Notes: generated from the letters alone by a model not told the origin. A DNA stretch of 64,000 bases from Marinicella meishanensis (GCF_019931145.1 NZ_JAIOUV010000001.1:124001-188000); one strand, 5' to 3'; positions 41,419-51,166 are shown, counted from the first letter of the stretch. Translations and numbers: made by a program.

Positions 41419-42179
41419 GGCTTGGGGTCTAAGATTTGGTTGGTGACCAGGGCAGTCAATTCCTCGGCTTGTCTGATGAACGGGGCATGCCCGGAACCTC
41501 GCATCAACTGGTGCTGGCCGCCACACATTTCTGCCGCCTGGGCCATGGCCGCTGGCAACACCAAACGATCGCGCCGACCACTGATCCATAATGAGGGTGG
41601 CTGCAGGTTTTTCAATGCCTCAGTCAAATCGGCCTGTTGCAACAAGGCCAAGCCGGCAGACAATGCCTGGGTGCTGGGCAGGGGCCGTTCGAATACTTTT
41701 TGTTGCAGCACCCTGAGTTGGCCGCGCTCGTCATCCACACCCATGACTTCCAGTGCCAGAAAGCGTTGTATGGTTTTTTTCACATCCAGTTGCAGCTGGG
41801 CGGCAAATTGTTGCAGCACCGCCTGCTCGGTGCCGTGAGGCCAATGATCACGGCGCACAAAGCACGGGGTGGCACACAACATGATCAATCGTTCGACGCA
41901 GGCCGGATGCCGCAAGGCCAGGTTCAGTGCCAACAAACCACCCATCGACCAACCCAACCAAGTGCCCGTGGGTAACTCAGCAGCCTCTGCGGCCAGTTCG
42001 GCCAGGTCCACAGACAGCCGTTCCTGGTGGTTCAAACCATGACCCGGCAGATCAATCAGGTTCACTTGAAAATGCCTTGACAGGTCGGCTGACCAATCAT
42101 CAAACAAATGGGCATTCATGCCCCAGCCATGCAGCACATTCAGGACCGGCCCTTGGCCTTTGCTGGCAACGATTTTCAT
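41415..42179 (-). CDS. bioH: pimeloyl-ACP methyl ester carboxylesterase
   Basis: A 254-residue alpha/beta hydrolase. LHGWGMNAHLFDDW, GWSMGGLLAL (nucleophile Ser), SGRRDRLVLPAAM (Asp) and GSGHAPFIRQAEEL (His) are all visible. It demethylates pimeloyl-ACP methyl ester, ending the BioC-BioH chain-elongation route. It is translationally coupled to bioC. ATG at 42179 was chosen because it gives MKIVASKGQGPVLNVL; an upstream in-frame frame is non-coding in character. Confidence 0.92.
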   Translation of the reverse strand: MKIVASKGQGPVLNVLHGWGMNAHLFDDWSADLSRHFQVNLIDLPGHGLNHQERLSVDLAELAAEAAELPTGTWLGWSMGGLLALNLALRHPACVERLIMLCATPCFVRRDHWPHGTEQAVLQQFAAQLQLDVKKTIQRFLALEVMGVDDERGQLRVLQQKVFERPLPSTQALSAGLALLQQADLTEALKNLQPPSLWISGRRDRLVLPAAMAQAAEMCGGQHQLMRGSGHAPFIRQAEELTALVTNQILDPKP

Positions 42180-42455
42180 GTTTGTTGATTCTGCGCCGTC
42201 GAAAAAGCGCACATTATAGCCAAAAACCCAAGCCACCACAGCCCTGGCAGCGGTGCGGTGTATGCACAACAGAAAAAAATTTGGCGCGATTGCCTGGGTT
42301 TTTGCGCATGGCAAAGTAGAACCGGCCAATCAAATCAGTTCAGGGCATCGCTGTGGCGGCGGCACCGGGTGCCAGCCTGTTGGGGAATGGGCAGTCAGCA
42401 ATCACACCCAGTCACCGCAGGGTGCCCGAATTGTCAGCAGCCGATGAAGTTGAGG

Positions 42456-43022
42456 TTACTGCATTTGACTGATCAGCCACGCCCGAGCTGCGGTCCACAG
42501 GCGATTGACGGTGCGGGCAGAGGTGTTCAAAGCCATCGCCGTCTGCTCCACATTCAAACCGGAAAAATACCGCAACTTGACGACATCCGCCATCATGGAG
42601 TCTTTTTCTTCCAGTTGCGACAAGGCCCGATCCAAGGCCAGCACCTCGCCTTCGAAACCATCTTCCAAGGCGACGTTGATGTCGCCGGTGTGGGGGGCAT
42701 TGGCACCGCGTTTGAGGCTGGCTTTGGCCCGCGCTGATTCAATCAGGATGCGGCGCATGGATTCGGCCACGGCGGCAAAAAAATGCCGTTTCGAATTCCA
42801 GTTCAGGTTGGGTTGATTGACCAGTCTCAGGTAGGCTTCATGCACCAAAGCCGTGGGGGTCAAGGTGTGGTTGGCCCGCTCGGCGTGCATTTTGGCCTGG
42901 GCCATGCGGCGCAGCTCCACATATATCAGGTTCAACAACTGATTTTGTTTGTCCGCATCACTGATGTCATCGCGAATCAGCAAAGCAGTGACTTGGGATC
43001 GGGTCTGGTCAAGCGAGTCCAT
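42456..43022 (-). CDS. ECF-type RNA polymerase sigma factor (TIGR02999-like)
   Basis: A 188-residue extracytoplasmic-function sigma factor. Region 2 covers residues 24-70 (QNQLLNLIYVELRRMAQAKM and HTLTPTALVHEAYLRLVNQP). Region 4 covers 125-185 (VVKLRYFSGLNVEQTAMALN and SARTVNRLWTAARAWL). This subgroup usually has no classic anti-sigma factor and is coupled to Ser/Thr kinases. It is divergent from a kinase-TPR gene with only 45 bases between the starts. Confidence 0.9.
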   Translation of the reverse strand: MDSLDQTRSQVTALLIRDDISDADKQNQLLNLIYVELRRMAQAKMHAERANHTLTPTALVHEAYLRLVNQPNLNWNSKRHFFAAVAESMRRILIESARAKASLKRGANAPHTGDINVALEDGFEGEVLALDRALSQLEEKDSMMADVVKLRYFSGLNVEQTAMALNTSARTVNRLWTAARAWLISQMQ

Positions 43023-43067
43023 GGTTTTATTGTAACGCAGCCCGAGATAAAAATTATGCGATAATCA

Positions 43068-45986
43068 ATGACAATGAGCGAGAACGAGAACAACCGCACA
43101 GATTCGGCCGATCCCGATTGGGACCTGCAATGGGACTTGTTTGATCAAATCATCAACGCCGCTGCCGACCAACAAGATCAAAAGTTGGCCGAGATCAGTG
43201 CCCGGCACCCTGACTTAACCGACTCCCTCAAAGCCTTGTTGGACTCACATCGCACCGCCTCTTCGGTGCTGGATGAGCCGGTGGCTGGCTTGGATTTGAG
43301 TGACGAACCGGCCATCCCCCAGCAAATTGGTGGTTATGAGATCATTCGGCCGTTGGGCGCTGGGGGGCTGGGCGATGTCTATTTGGCGCGCAAAGCCGAA
43401 GAAGATTTTGAGCATTTGGTGGCCCTGAAAATGGCCCCATCCGGCCGTTACTCCAGCATGGTGTTGAACAGTTTCAACAACGAACTGCGGATGCTGTTGA
43501 GCCTCAACCACCCCCACATTGAACGCTTGTACGAAGGCGGTGTGTCAGCCGACAACATCCCGTATTTGGTGGTCGAGTACATCGATGGCCAACACATCGA
43601 CCAGTATTGTGACCAAGCCCGGCTCAGCGTGAAACAACGGATCCGCTTGTTTGTGCAAATTTGTGAGGCGGTGGCCACCTTACACCAGTCACTGATCATC
43701 CACCGCGACATCAAACCCAGTAACATCATGGTGGACCACAGCGGCACCGCCAAACTGTTGGATTTTGGCCTGGCCAAACTGGAAGACCTGGATGCCAGCG
43801 AAGAAGTCACGGTCTCCGGTTACATGATGACCCTGGCCTATGCCAGCCCCGAACAAATCAGGGGCCAGACCATCACCACCGCCAGTGACGTGTATTCGCT
43901 GGGCCTGTTGTTGTATTACTTGTTGAGCGGTCAATTGCCCTATCAAATCAAAAACAATGACCTGGCCGAGGCCAGTCGGCAGATCACCGAGAAAGTACCG
44001 CCCCTGGCCAGCCAAAACATCTTGGCCTCAGCGGTGATCAACCAACAACAAGGTCAGTTGCGCAAACAATTGTCTGGTGAATTGGACGCCATCCTGGCCA
44101 AGGCCATCCACAAAGACCCCGAGCGGCGTTATGCTTCGGCCCAACAATTGGCCGATGATTTGGGGCGCTACCTGAATCACCACCCCATCAAAGCCCGCCC
44201 AGACCGGATTGGTTACCGCATCAAAAAATTCACCCAGCGGCACACCGCCGGGGTGGTGGTGTCGATCCTGTTTCTGGGGTCCTTGTTGTTGTTGACCGGC
44301 TTGTTGTTCAAACGCTCTGAAGAACTCAGTGCCGCCCTGCTGGCCACCCAACAAGAACAACAACGGGTCAGCGCCGTGACCAACTTTTTGGTCGATGTGT
44401 TCAAGGTGTCTGATCCCTTGTTGAATCAATCGGACATCGTCAATGTCAAGGACCTGCTGGATTATTCCACCCAACAGCTGCACCAACAATTCAACCAAGA
44501 ACCGGCCACCAAAGCCCGCTTGTATGAAACCTTGGGGCTGGTTTATCTGAACATGAGTGACGTCACCCAAGCCGAATCCTTGTTGGATCAGGCCGCGGCT
44601 TTGGCCTACGACAAACAGCCGCATGAGGCCCTGGCCACCGCCATGGTCCAGGCCGAATTGCTGTTGCGCAAAGGGGATTTGGGTCCCGCCCTGGGCCTGC
44701 TTGAACAATTCCATCAACAGCACCCCCAGGCCAACATCGATGTCAGCACAGCGATGAAGTTGGGGCTGTTGACCGGGACCTTGCAGTACCAACTGGGGCG
44801 CAGCGATGCCGCCATTGCCACCTTGACCCAAGCCGAACAAACCTTGAACCAACAACAACCAGACAGCGGCCTGTTCAAGTTGCAGCAGTTGCAAGCCGAC
44901 ATCAATCACCTGTTGGGCAACGTGTATTGGTCCACCGGTGATTTTGCCCAGGTGGCGGTGCACTACCAAAGGGCCTACAACAGCAATTTGGCGCGTCTGG
45001 GGCCCGATCACCACAGCACCTTGAAAAGCCTGTCGGCCTTGGGTGTGTTGGATTATGCCCAGGGTCAATTTGAACCGGCTTTGAGTAAACTTTCGCAAGT
45101 GGTGCAATCGCGCCAAGCCCATTTGGGCAACGACCATTTCCTGACCGCCGACGCCCACAACCGCTTGGGTGCCACCCACTATGAATTGGGCGATCTGAAG
45201 GCGGCTGTGGCGCATTATGACTTGGCGTTGCAAGGCTTTGAGGCCAGTGGCCTGAAAGATTCGGTGAAATACACCCGGGTCTTGAACAACCTGGGTTTGG
45301 TCAAACGCCTGCAAAATGAATCGGCCGCGGCGGCGGCTTTGTTCAGTGAAGCCTTGCGCATCCAGACCCAAATGTTGGGTGAGGGCCATCCTGAATTGGG
45401 CGCCATGATGCACAACCTGGGGCTGACCGCTTACGACCAGGGGCAATATGCCCAAGCGTTGGATTGGTTCACCCAATCCTACACGGCCCAACACAACGCC
45501 CACCAACTGAGTCATGTGCGCATCGCCTATGCCATCACCAACATGGCCCGCATGCAGGTGTTTTTGGGGCAGTTCGATGAGGCCAAAGGGTGGCTGGAAA
45601 CCGCCCTCAAGCTGCGCACCGAGCAGTTGGGTGAAGACCACTTGTTGACCGCGGTGACTTGGATGGTGCAAGCCGAATGGGGCTTGGCCAACGACCAGCT
45701 TGAGCTGGCCCTTGAAGCGGCCCAACAGGCCTTGCGCATCCGCTCGGCACAGCTGCCTGAAACCGACCAACGGGTGGTTTACGCCCAATTGTTTGTCGAC
45801 AGCATGACCGCCACCCAGCCAGAGCAACAACGGGCAACGGCCTGCCTGTTGCGGCCTTTAAAGGCCGAAATGGGCGCCGAACACCCCACCTATCAAGCGC
45901 TGCAAGCCCGCTTGCCTGCGGTCAGTGCCGCTGATTGTCCTGAATCTGAGTCGGACCAACCGGTGTCTCCCACACAGCGGTTGTGA
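43068..45986 (+). CDS. Ser/Thr protein kinase with TPR repeats
   Basis: A 972-residue membrane kinase. GGYEIIRPLGAGGLGDVYLA begins the kinase domain (about 85-380), with lysine in VALKMAPSG, HRDIKPSNIMVD and LLDFGLAKL, all catalytic residues present. A membrane segment lies near 400 (VVSILFLGSLLLLTGLLF). The rest, 440-950, is a long array of TPR helices (LGNDHFLTADAHNRLGATHY type). It most likely activates the adjacent sigma factor. An ATG two codons later is an equally possible start. Confidence 0.92.
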   Translation: MTMSENENNRTDSADPDWDLQWDLFDQIINAAADQQDQKLAEISARHPDLTDSLKALLDSHRTASSVLDEPVAGLDLSDEPAIPQQIGGYEIIRPLGAGGLGDVYLARKAEEDFEHLVALKMAPSGRYSSMVLNSFNNELRMLLSLNHPHIERLYEGGVSADNIPYLVVEYIDGQHIDQYCDQARLSVKQRIRLFVQICEAVATLHQSLIIHRDIKPSNIMVDHSGTAKLLDFGLAKLEDLDASEEVTVSGYMMTLAYASPEQIRGQTITTASDVYSLGLLLYYLLSGQLPYQIKNNDLAEASRQITEKVPPLASQNILASAVINQQQGQLRKQLSGELDAILAKAIHKDPERRYASAQQLADDLGRYLNHHPIKARPDRIGYRIKKFTQRHTAGVVVSILFLGSLLLLTGLLFKRSEELSAALLATQQEQQRVSAVTNFLVDVFKVSDPLLNQSDIVNVKDLLDYSTQQLHQQFNQEPATKARLYETLGLVYLNMSDVTQAESLLDQAAALAYDKQPHEALATAMVQAELLLRKGDLGPALGLLEQFHQQHPQANIDVSTAMKLGLLTGTLQYQLGRSDAAIATLTQAEQTLNQQQPDSGLFKLQQLQADINHLLGNVYWSTGDFAQVAVHYQRAYNSNLARLGPDHHSTLKSLSALGVLDYAQGQFEPALSKLSQVVQSRQAHLGNDHFLTADAHNRLGATHYELGDLKAAVAHYDLALQGFEASGLKDSVKYTRVLNNLGLVKRLQNESAAAAALFSEALRIQTQMLGEGHPELGAMMHNLGLTAYDQGQYAQALDWFTQSYTAQHNAHQLSHVRIAYAITNMARMQVFLGQFDEAKGWLETALKLRTEQLGEDHLLTAVTWMVQAEWGLANDQLELALEAAQQALRIRSAQLPETDQRVVYAQLFVDSMTATQPEQQRATACLLRPLKAEMGAEHPTYQALQARLPAVSAADCPESESDQPVSPTQRL

Positions 45987-46034
45987 GGCCTTCAGGCATC
46001 GGCTAAAATCCAAGGGTTGATCAACCGAGACCCC

Positions 46035-47318
46035 ATGTCCCACACTCGACACAGACATTTGGATTCCTTGCGCGGGGTGGCCGCCATGGTGGTGGTGATT
46101 GTGCACTTCATGGCCTCTTTCCTGCCGTTTGTGATCTTCGGCGACCAACCCAAATCAGCCAGCCACTTGCCGACCTTGGAAGCGTGGTTTTTTTACCCAC
46201 CATTGGGCTTGTTGGTGGCCGGTCAACTCGCCGTTTCGGTGTTTTTTATCCTCAGTGGCTATGTCTTGAGCCTGCGCTACCTGGGGCAACCAGTGGGCCT
46301 GGCCAAAACTTTGGAAATGACCGCCAAACGGCCCATTCGCCTTGGTGGCCTGGTGTGGTTTTCCATGTCGTTGTATGCCTTGTTCTGGTATTTCGGTTGG
46401 TTCCAAAACACCCCTGCAGCCACCCTGACCGGTTCTGACTTGTGGCTCAGTTTGTGGTGGCAAGGTGAACTGGATTTAAAGGTTTTCTTCACCGACCTGT
46501 TCACCCAGTCATTCAGCCAGGGTACGGTCTACAACAACCCCTTGTGGACCATTGGCTATGAACTGTATGGTTCCTTGTTGGTGTTTGCGTTTTTGCTGTT
46601 GTTCAGTGCCTTCAAATACCGTTTCTTGGTGTTGCTGTTGTTGGTGTGGCTGTTCTATGAAAGCATGCTGGTGGGTTTTTGGTTGGGTGCCATCATGGCC
46701 GATATCCAACGCCGCCAGTGGTTACCCATTGACATCAACCCCCGCCTCAAACAAGCCGCCTTGGCCTTCGGTGGCTTGCTGTTTTTGTGGCTGGCAGCTT
46801 ACCCTTTTTACTTGCCTGCCGAACTCAAAGCCCAAACCATTTATTGCTGGCTGCCCAGCGGTTTCAGTTTTGGTCTGGGTTATCCGATGCTGGCCGCTTG
46901 GTTGGGCTTCACCCTGGTGTTGTACAGCCGCTCCATTCAACGGTGGTTGAATGGCCGCAGCTTGCATTACCTCGGTGACGTTTCTTATGCCTTGTATGTG
47001 ATGCATGTGTTCGTCATCGGTACTTGGTGCTCTTGGTTGATGGTCCAATTGCACCCATTGATGTCCTATGGTTGGGCTTTCACATGGGTGCTGCTCACCG
47101 GTATCCCATTGTGTCTGCTGCTGGCCCATTGGGTCACCCGCTGGGTCGATGGCCCCGCGATCAAACTGGCCCGGTGGTTGGGTTATCAAGTCAAACAACT
47201 GGCCGAACGGCCGGTTTTGCAAAGCCCGTTCCAATGGGTCGAGCGCCACCTGTTGCGTCACCCACAGCTCCCTGCTTCTTCAACCCCTAAAAATCATGAA
47301 TCAGCACCTGAAAATTAA
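46035..47318 (+). CDS. acyltransferase family membrane protein
   Basis: A 427-residue membrane protein with about ten segments. RHRHLDSLRGVAAMVVVIVH has the acyltransferase-3 motif (LRGxAA and the conserved H). FFILSGYVLSLRYLG is the second conserved block. It may O-acetylate surface polysaccharides or lipid A/peptidoglycan. ATG 46035 is preferred to one 18 bases upstream. Its end overlaps the start of the VOC gene by 23 bases. Confidence 0.88.
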   Translation: MSHTRHRHLDSLRGVAAMVVVIVHFMASFLPFVIFGDQPKSASHLPTLEAWFFYPPLGLLVAGQLAVSVFFILSGYVLSLRYLGQPVGLAKTLEMTAKRPIRLGGLVWFSMSLYALFWYFGWFQNTPAATLTGSDLWLSLWWQGELDLKVFFTDLFTQSFSQGTVYNNPLWTIGYELYGSLLVFAFLLLFSAFKYRFLVLLLLVWLFYESMLVGFWLGAIMADIQRRQWLPIDINPRLKQAALAFGGLLFLWLAAYPFYLPAELKAQTIYCWLPSGFSFGLGYPMLAAWLGFTLVLYSRSIQRWLNGRSLHYLGDVSYALYVMHVFVIGTWCSWLMVQLHPLMSYGWAFTWVLLTGIPLCLLLAHWVTRWVDGPAIKLARWLGYQVKQLAERPVLQSPFQWVERHLLRHPQLPASSTPKNHESAPEN

Positions 47319-47649
47319 CTACCTCGAATTGCCAGCCTCTGACCTGGATCTTACCAAAGCGTTTTATGCCAAAGTGTTCAACTGGCAGTTCACCGATTAC
47401 GGCCCAGAATACACGGCCTTCAGCCACGAGGCCGGTCTCGACGGTGGCTTTTATGCCTCTGATTTGAGTGCCCAGCCCGCCAACGGCAGCGTGTTGGTGG
47501 TGTTCTACAGCAATGACCTGGAACAAACCCACCAAGCAGTCATCGCCGCGGGCGGGGAGATTTGTCAGGACATTTTCAGCTTTCCCGGCGGTCGCCGCTT
47601 TCACTTCAAGGATCCCAGCGGCAATGAGCTGGCGGTGTGGTCAGAGTGA
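47296..47649 (+). CDS. VOC family protein (glyoxalase/bleomycin-resistance fold)
   Basis: A 117-residue VOC domain: NYLELPASDLDLTKAFYAKV, FNWQFTDYGPEYTAF, and the ending GGRRFHFKDPSGNELAVWSE, with the metal-binding E. The first metal ligand is uncertain (Glu in YLELP). It could be a lyase, dioxygenase-like or resistance protein. It lies between an acyltransferase and a GNAT gene. Confidence 0.87.
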   Translation: MNQHLKINYLELPASDLDLTKAFYAKVFNWQFTDYGPEYTAFSHEAGLDGGFYASDLSAQPANGSVLVVFYSNDLEQTHQAVIAAGGEICQDIFSFPGGRRFHFKDPSGNELAVWSE

Positions 47650-47656
47650 GGTGAGC

Positions 47657-48241
47657 ATGCGTTTTGAACCCATCACCTTAAGCGGCAATCATGTCCGTTT
47701 GGAGCCCCTGCAAAGGGATCACCTGCCCAGCTTGGCCCGCGCCATCGAAGACGGACAGTTGTGGCGCCTGATGGTCACCAGTGTGCCCCACCCCGATCAA
47801 TTGCCGTCGTTTTATGAGCAGGCCCAAGCCGACCAACAAGCCGGCACGGCCCTGGTGTTTGCCACCATCGATCAAGCCACTGGAACGGTGCTTGGCTCCA
47901 CCCGCTTCATGCACACCGATTGGGGCCATCAACGCACTGAAATTGGCTTCACCTTTTTGGCCCAAAGCCATTGGCGCACGGCCATCAACACCGAAGCCAA
48001 ACAACTGATGCTGCAACACGCTTTTGCCGGGTTGAACTTCAATCGGGTGGCTTTTATGACCGATCATTTAAACCACCGATCTCGCAACGCCATCTTGCGC
48101 CTGGGGGCCAAACAAGAAGGCATCTTGCGCCAACACATGGTGATGGCCGACGGCCGCATCCGCGATTCGGTGGTGTTCAGCATATCCCAACATGAATGGC
48201 CCGGGATCAACAGCCTGCTGCAGGAAAAACTGGGCAACTGA
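47657..48241 (+). CDS. GNAT family N-acetyltransferase (RimJ-like)
   Basis: A 194-residue GNAT: HVRLEPLQRDHLPSLARAI, TGTVLGSTRFM, RTEIGFTFLAQSHWRTAINT and GLNFNRVAFMTDHLNHRSRN, RLGAKQEGILR. This is the RimJ/RimL subtype pattern, in which N-terminal alanines or small amines are acetylated. It follows the VOC gene by 7 bases. A MITE-like fragment lies just downstream. Confidence 0.88.
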   Translation: MRFEPITLSGNHVRLEPLQRDHLPSLARAIEDGQLWRLMVTSVPHPDQLPSFYEQAQADQQAGTALVFATIDQATGTVLGSTRFMHTDWGHQRTEIGFTFLAQSHWRTAINTEAKQLMLQHAFAGLNFNRVAFMTDHLNHRSRNAILRLGAKQEGILRQHMVMADGRIRDSVVFSISQHEWPGINSLLQEKLGN

Positions 48242-48308
48242 AGGGCGACTGCTTGATTGTGACCATTGGAGCCTGTACAGTGGTCATTCAGTTGGTATTA
48301 ACAGACCT
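48241..48308. mobile_element. shortened relative of the 28998-29263 MITE
   Basis: GGCGACTGCTTGATTGTGAC (48245-48264) joins sequence from near the left end of the larger element to its right part (GAACAGTGGTC.. versus TACAGTGGTC..) and ends TTGGTATTAACAGACCT (48292-48308), a diverged right terminal repeat. The left terminal repeat is missing. It sits between two GNAT genes and includes part of the 5' region of the second. Confidence 0.65.
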
Positions 48309-48310
48309 TT

Positions 48311-48766
48311 ATGAGCCACTTCAGAACAGCCCAAGCCAGCGACTTACCGGCCTTGGTACACATGTTGGCCGACGACCCTTTGGGCGCCCAACGAGAAAAT
48401 CCCGCGCTGCCGCTGGACCCCGCCTATGTGACCGCCTTTGAACACATCGACCGCGACCCCAACCAGGAATTGGTGGTGGTTGAACAAGACCAAAGGGTCA
48501 TCGGCATGCTGCAACTGACCTTCATTCCATACCTGACCCACTTGGGGTCCTGGCGCTGCCTGATAGAAGGGGTGCGCATCCACCGCAACCACCGCGGTCA
48601 GGGCTGGGGACAACAGTTGTTTCATTGGGCCTTTGAACGGGCCCGGGAGCGGGGTTGCCAGCTGGTGCAACTCACTTCGGACAAACAGCGACCGGCAGCC
48701 ATCCGTTTCTATGAATCACTGGGGTTTGTGGCCAGTCACGAAGGGTTTAAGTTGCGCCTGGCTTGA
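48311..48766 (+). CDS. GNAT family N-acetyltransferase
   Basis: A 151-residue GNAT: FRTAQASDLPALVHMLADDP, ELVVVEQDQRVIGMLQLTF, the acetyl-CoA loop GVRIHRNHRGQGWGQQLFHW and PAAIRFYESLGFVAS. It is a standard small-molecule acetyltransferase. The start codon is immediately next to the MITE fragment, so its promoter region may come from that element. Confidence 0.9.
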   Translation: MSHFRTAQASDLPALVHMLADDPLGAQRENPALPLDPAYVTAFEHIDRDPNQELVVVEQDQRVIGMLQLTFIPYLTHLGSWRCLIEGVRIHRNHRGQGWGQQLFHWAFERARERGCQLVQLTSDKQRPAAIRFYESLGFVASHEGFKLRLA

Positions 48767-48774
48767 ACCATCGC

Positions 48775-49377
48775 TTAAGGGGCTGCTTGTTTATCGCGCA
48801 AAGCCTGTTGCATGGCAGCCAACAATTCAGCGTCATTAACCGGATCCAAGTGCTCGATCACCCCTTGCATGTCGGCCACCGAACGGTTCTGGTTCAACTT
48901 GAATTTGCCGCGCACCTCGGTGATGGTGATTTCAATGCCCACAATCGCCTGTAACATGGCGGTTGGATACTCAGGCTGCCATGGCTGCGGCTGCGTCCGT
49001 TCATGTTGTGCGGTTAAGTCATTGACCAACTGTGACAGGCGATCGGCCTCTTCGAACATCTGGCATCGACCCCAGATGTGCACCGCTTGGTAGTTCCAGG
49101 TGGGCACGCTGTTGACCGCATACCAAGTCGGTGAAATGTAGCCATGTGGCCCGCTCAAAGTCACCATCACTTCTTGTCCAGCCAAATCCTGGTGTTGCGG
49201 ATTTTGCTTGGCCAAATGCCCGGTCAAGGTGCCGGCTTTGGCCGCATACAAAAAGGGCAGGTGGGTGCTGAATAAGCGGCCCTGATGGGAGGAAATCAAT
49301 TGGCCAAAACTGTGGTCACGAATGAACCTGTCCAGGGTGCCTTGGTCACCGACGGCAAACGCTTTGGGGCTGTACAT
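48775..49377 (-). CDS. FMN-binding negative transcriptional regulator (PaiB family)
   Basis: A 200-residue protein of the PaiB type, starting MYSPKAFAVGDQGTLDRFIR with LISSHQGRLFSTHLPFL, VMVTLSGPHGYISPTWY, and VPTWNYQAVHIWGRC, the flavin-site block. PaiB was described in Bacillus as a protease-gene regulator. In most bacteria it is a split-barrel FMN protein without proven DNA binding. It ends a short run of genes near GNAT genes, as PaiA/PaiB often do. Confidence 0.87.
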   Translation of the reverse strand: MYSPKAFAVGDQGTLDRFIRDHSFGQLISSHQGRLFSTHLPFLYAAKAGTLTGHLAKQNPQHQDLAGQEVMVTLSGPHGYISPTWYAVNSVPTWNYQAVHIWGRCQMFEEADRLSQLVNDLTAQHERTQPQPWQPEYPTAMLQAIVGIEITITEVRGKFKLNQNRSVADMQGVIEHLDPVNDAELLAAMQQALRDKQAAP

Positions 49378-49389
49378 GGAGGCACCGAT

Positions 49390-50979
49390 TCACTCGAAAT
49401 CATCGGCAAAGATCAAATCGACAAAGGGTTGCACATCGACTTGCCACACCTGCTCAAATGTCGGCAGGGTGCCATGTTGGCTGGGATCAACCACCGCAGA
49501 ATTGTCTTTGACTTCGACCTTCACTTCCACCATGCCGACAGAGACCGGCGTGTACTGAAAGGTTTGGTTGATTGAAGAAGAGTTGGTGCTGCCTTGGCTG
49601 ACACCGCCTACCCGCCAGGTGACTTGTAAGTCGTGGGTCGGTTGTAAGGTTTGGATGGCGAAATTGATCGGCATCGACACCGTGGCTGTTGGGTTGGGGT
49701 TGGCCGGTATCGGCGAATCCGGTTCAATCAAACTCAACAAGCCGCCATTGGCATAAGGCACCGCATACAGGCGTTCCACATAAGCCTCCTGACACACCTC
49801 ACAAAAGCCAAAACCCAAAAACTGCATGTTGCAGGCATTCTTCGGTCGGTACATGCCTGAGGACAGGTACCGGGCCCCTTCAAACAAGCCCACATCTGAG
49901 TCGAACTGTGCGGTTTCTGGCGTGGGCACCGGGGTGGCCCCATCGATCAGGTAATTCCACTTGATGTTGTTGCGCACCGTGACATCGGTGACATTGGCTT
50001 CACACGGGGAGGTCCCTGAAATGTCGCTGCAGGGTGGAAAACCTGGAAAAGGGGTGTCGTATTCGTCGGCCAAACCGGTGAAACTGTGACCGTATTCATG
50101 GATGAAAATGTCGTCGGCCAAACTGTTGGTGGAAAAGGTGGAAATGAAACCACCTGCGCCGCCGTATTCACTGTCGTTGACGATCACGGCAATTTGGTCC
50201 CAATCCGGACTGGCCGCCGCCGCGGTCAACACCTTGGAGCTGTTGATGGTCAACAAGCGCTGGATGTTGCTGGTACAAAAAGTGGCATCAAATGCAGTGT
50301 TGACCGACGAAGCGGGATTGAAACAGGGCGCCGGTTTGTCGGCACCTGATTGGCTGCTGGCGGTGAACAAGCGGTCAAAACTGACAAAGCTGGCATAGTT
50401 TTGATACGGCACGAAGGTCAGCATGTAGGTGATCACCGAATTGACGTCGTTGTTGAAGGCGCTTTCTTGGCCACTGGTGTAGCCATCACCCATGAACAGC
50501 AAATTGACCCGATTGTCGGTACCGCCATTGGGGCTCTCGAGGTACACCTGAGGGCCTTTGTGTTGGGCTTCACGAACCAACTGTTGGAAATCAAAATCGG
50601 CTTGATCCCCGGCCAAACTGGTTGGTAATTGTAAGCGGTCTACTTGGCCTTGCGCAGCCCGCACCACAAAAGCAAATTCTTCATTGACCAGAACCTCACC
50701 GTCGATGTGGTCATGGCCATGGAACTCGGCCCGGGTGATCAAGGCTTGTGACAAGGACACTTCACCGACCGCTTTACCCTGGGCATCCAGCAACAGCACA
50801 TTGGCATGTTGCGGATGGAGCGTGGGGTCAAACTGACGCGGTGGCAAATCCACAATCTGGTGATAATCAGAAACCAGGCCATCAGCCGCGGACCAGCGCA
50901 ACACCAAGTAATCGGTCGGCTCAGACCAGACCGCCGTTGAACTCAAAATCGCCGCGATTGCGCACCACATACGTTTCAT
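49390..50979 (-). CDS. M64 family metallopeptidase, secreted
   Basis: A 529-residue secreted peptidase with signal MKRMWCAIAAILSSTAVW. The M64 domain carries VNLLFMGDGYTSGQESAF and the zinc site HEYGHSFTGLADEY (about residues 294-298, third ligand downstream), with cysteine-rich regions (NACNMQF, FCEVCQEAYVERLY). A C-terminal Ig-like domain of about 100 residues ends FVDLIFADDFE, the same tail as two beta-helix proteins. AAGGAG stands 6 bases before ATG 50979. M64 includes IgA-cleaving peptidases, but the target here is unknown. Confidence 0.9.
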   Translation of the reverse strand: MKRMWCAIAAILSSTAVWSEPTDYLVLRWSAADGLVSDYHQIVDLPPRQFDPTLHPQHANVLLLDAQGKAVGEVSLSQALITRAEFHGHDHIDGEVLVNEEFAFVVRAAQGQVDRLQLPTSLAGDQADFDFQQLVREAQHKGPQVYLESPNGGTDNRVNLLFMGDGYTSGQESAFNNDVNSVITYMLTFVPYQNYASFVSFDRLFTASSQSGADKPAPCFNPASSVNTAFDATFCTSNIQRLLTINSSKVLTAAAASPDWDQIAVIVNDSEYGGAGGFISTFSTNSLADDIFIHEYGHSFTGLADEYDTPFPGFPPCSDISGTSPCEANVTDVTVRNNIKWNYLIDGATPVPTPETAQFDSDVGLFEGARYLSSGMYRPKNACNMQFLGFGFCEVCQEAYVERLYAVPYANGGLLSLIEPDSPIPANPNPTATVSMPINFAIQTLQPTHDLQVTWRVGGVSQGSTNSSSINQTFQYTPVSVGMVEVKVEVKDNSAVVDPSQHGTLPTFEQVWQVDVQPFVDLIFADDFE

Positions 50980-51166
50980 CAGACACTCCTTTTGGTATGG
51001 ATTGATTGGCCTGAATGGCTGCCCAGGGTAGACCAGCCTATTCAAGTATTAAAGATTATACCGCAGCCCAAAACAGCCCCACAATCTCCTTGAACTTTAT
51101 TTGCACCAGAGATGATGCATTTGTTTACAATCGGCCACCCTTGACTGTGTTAATCTGAAGTCACTG

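Noticed and set aside
44028-45830. A 600-codon open frame on the minus strand inside the kinase-TPR gene
   Set aside because: It lies fully opposite a clear kinase/TPR gene. Its protein is rich in Gly/Gln/His without domain character, as expected for an antisense shadow.
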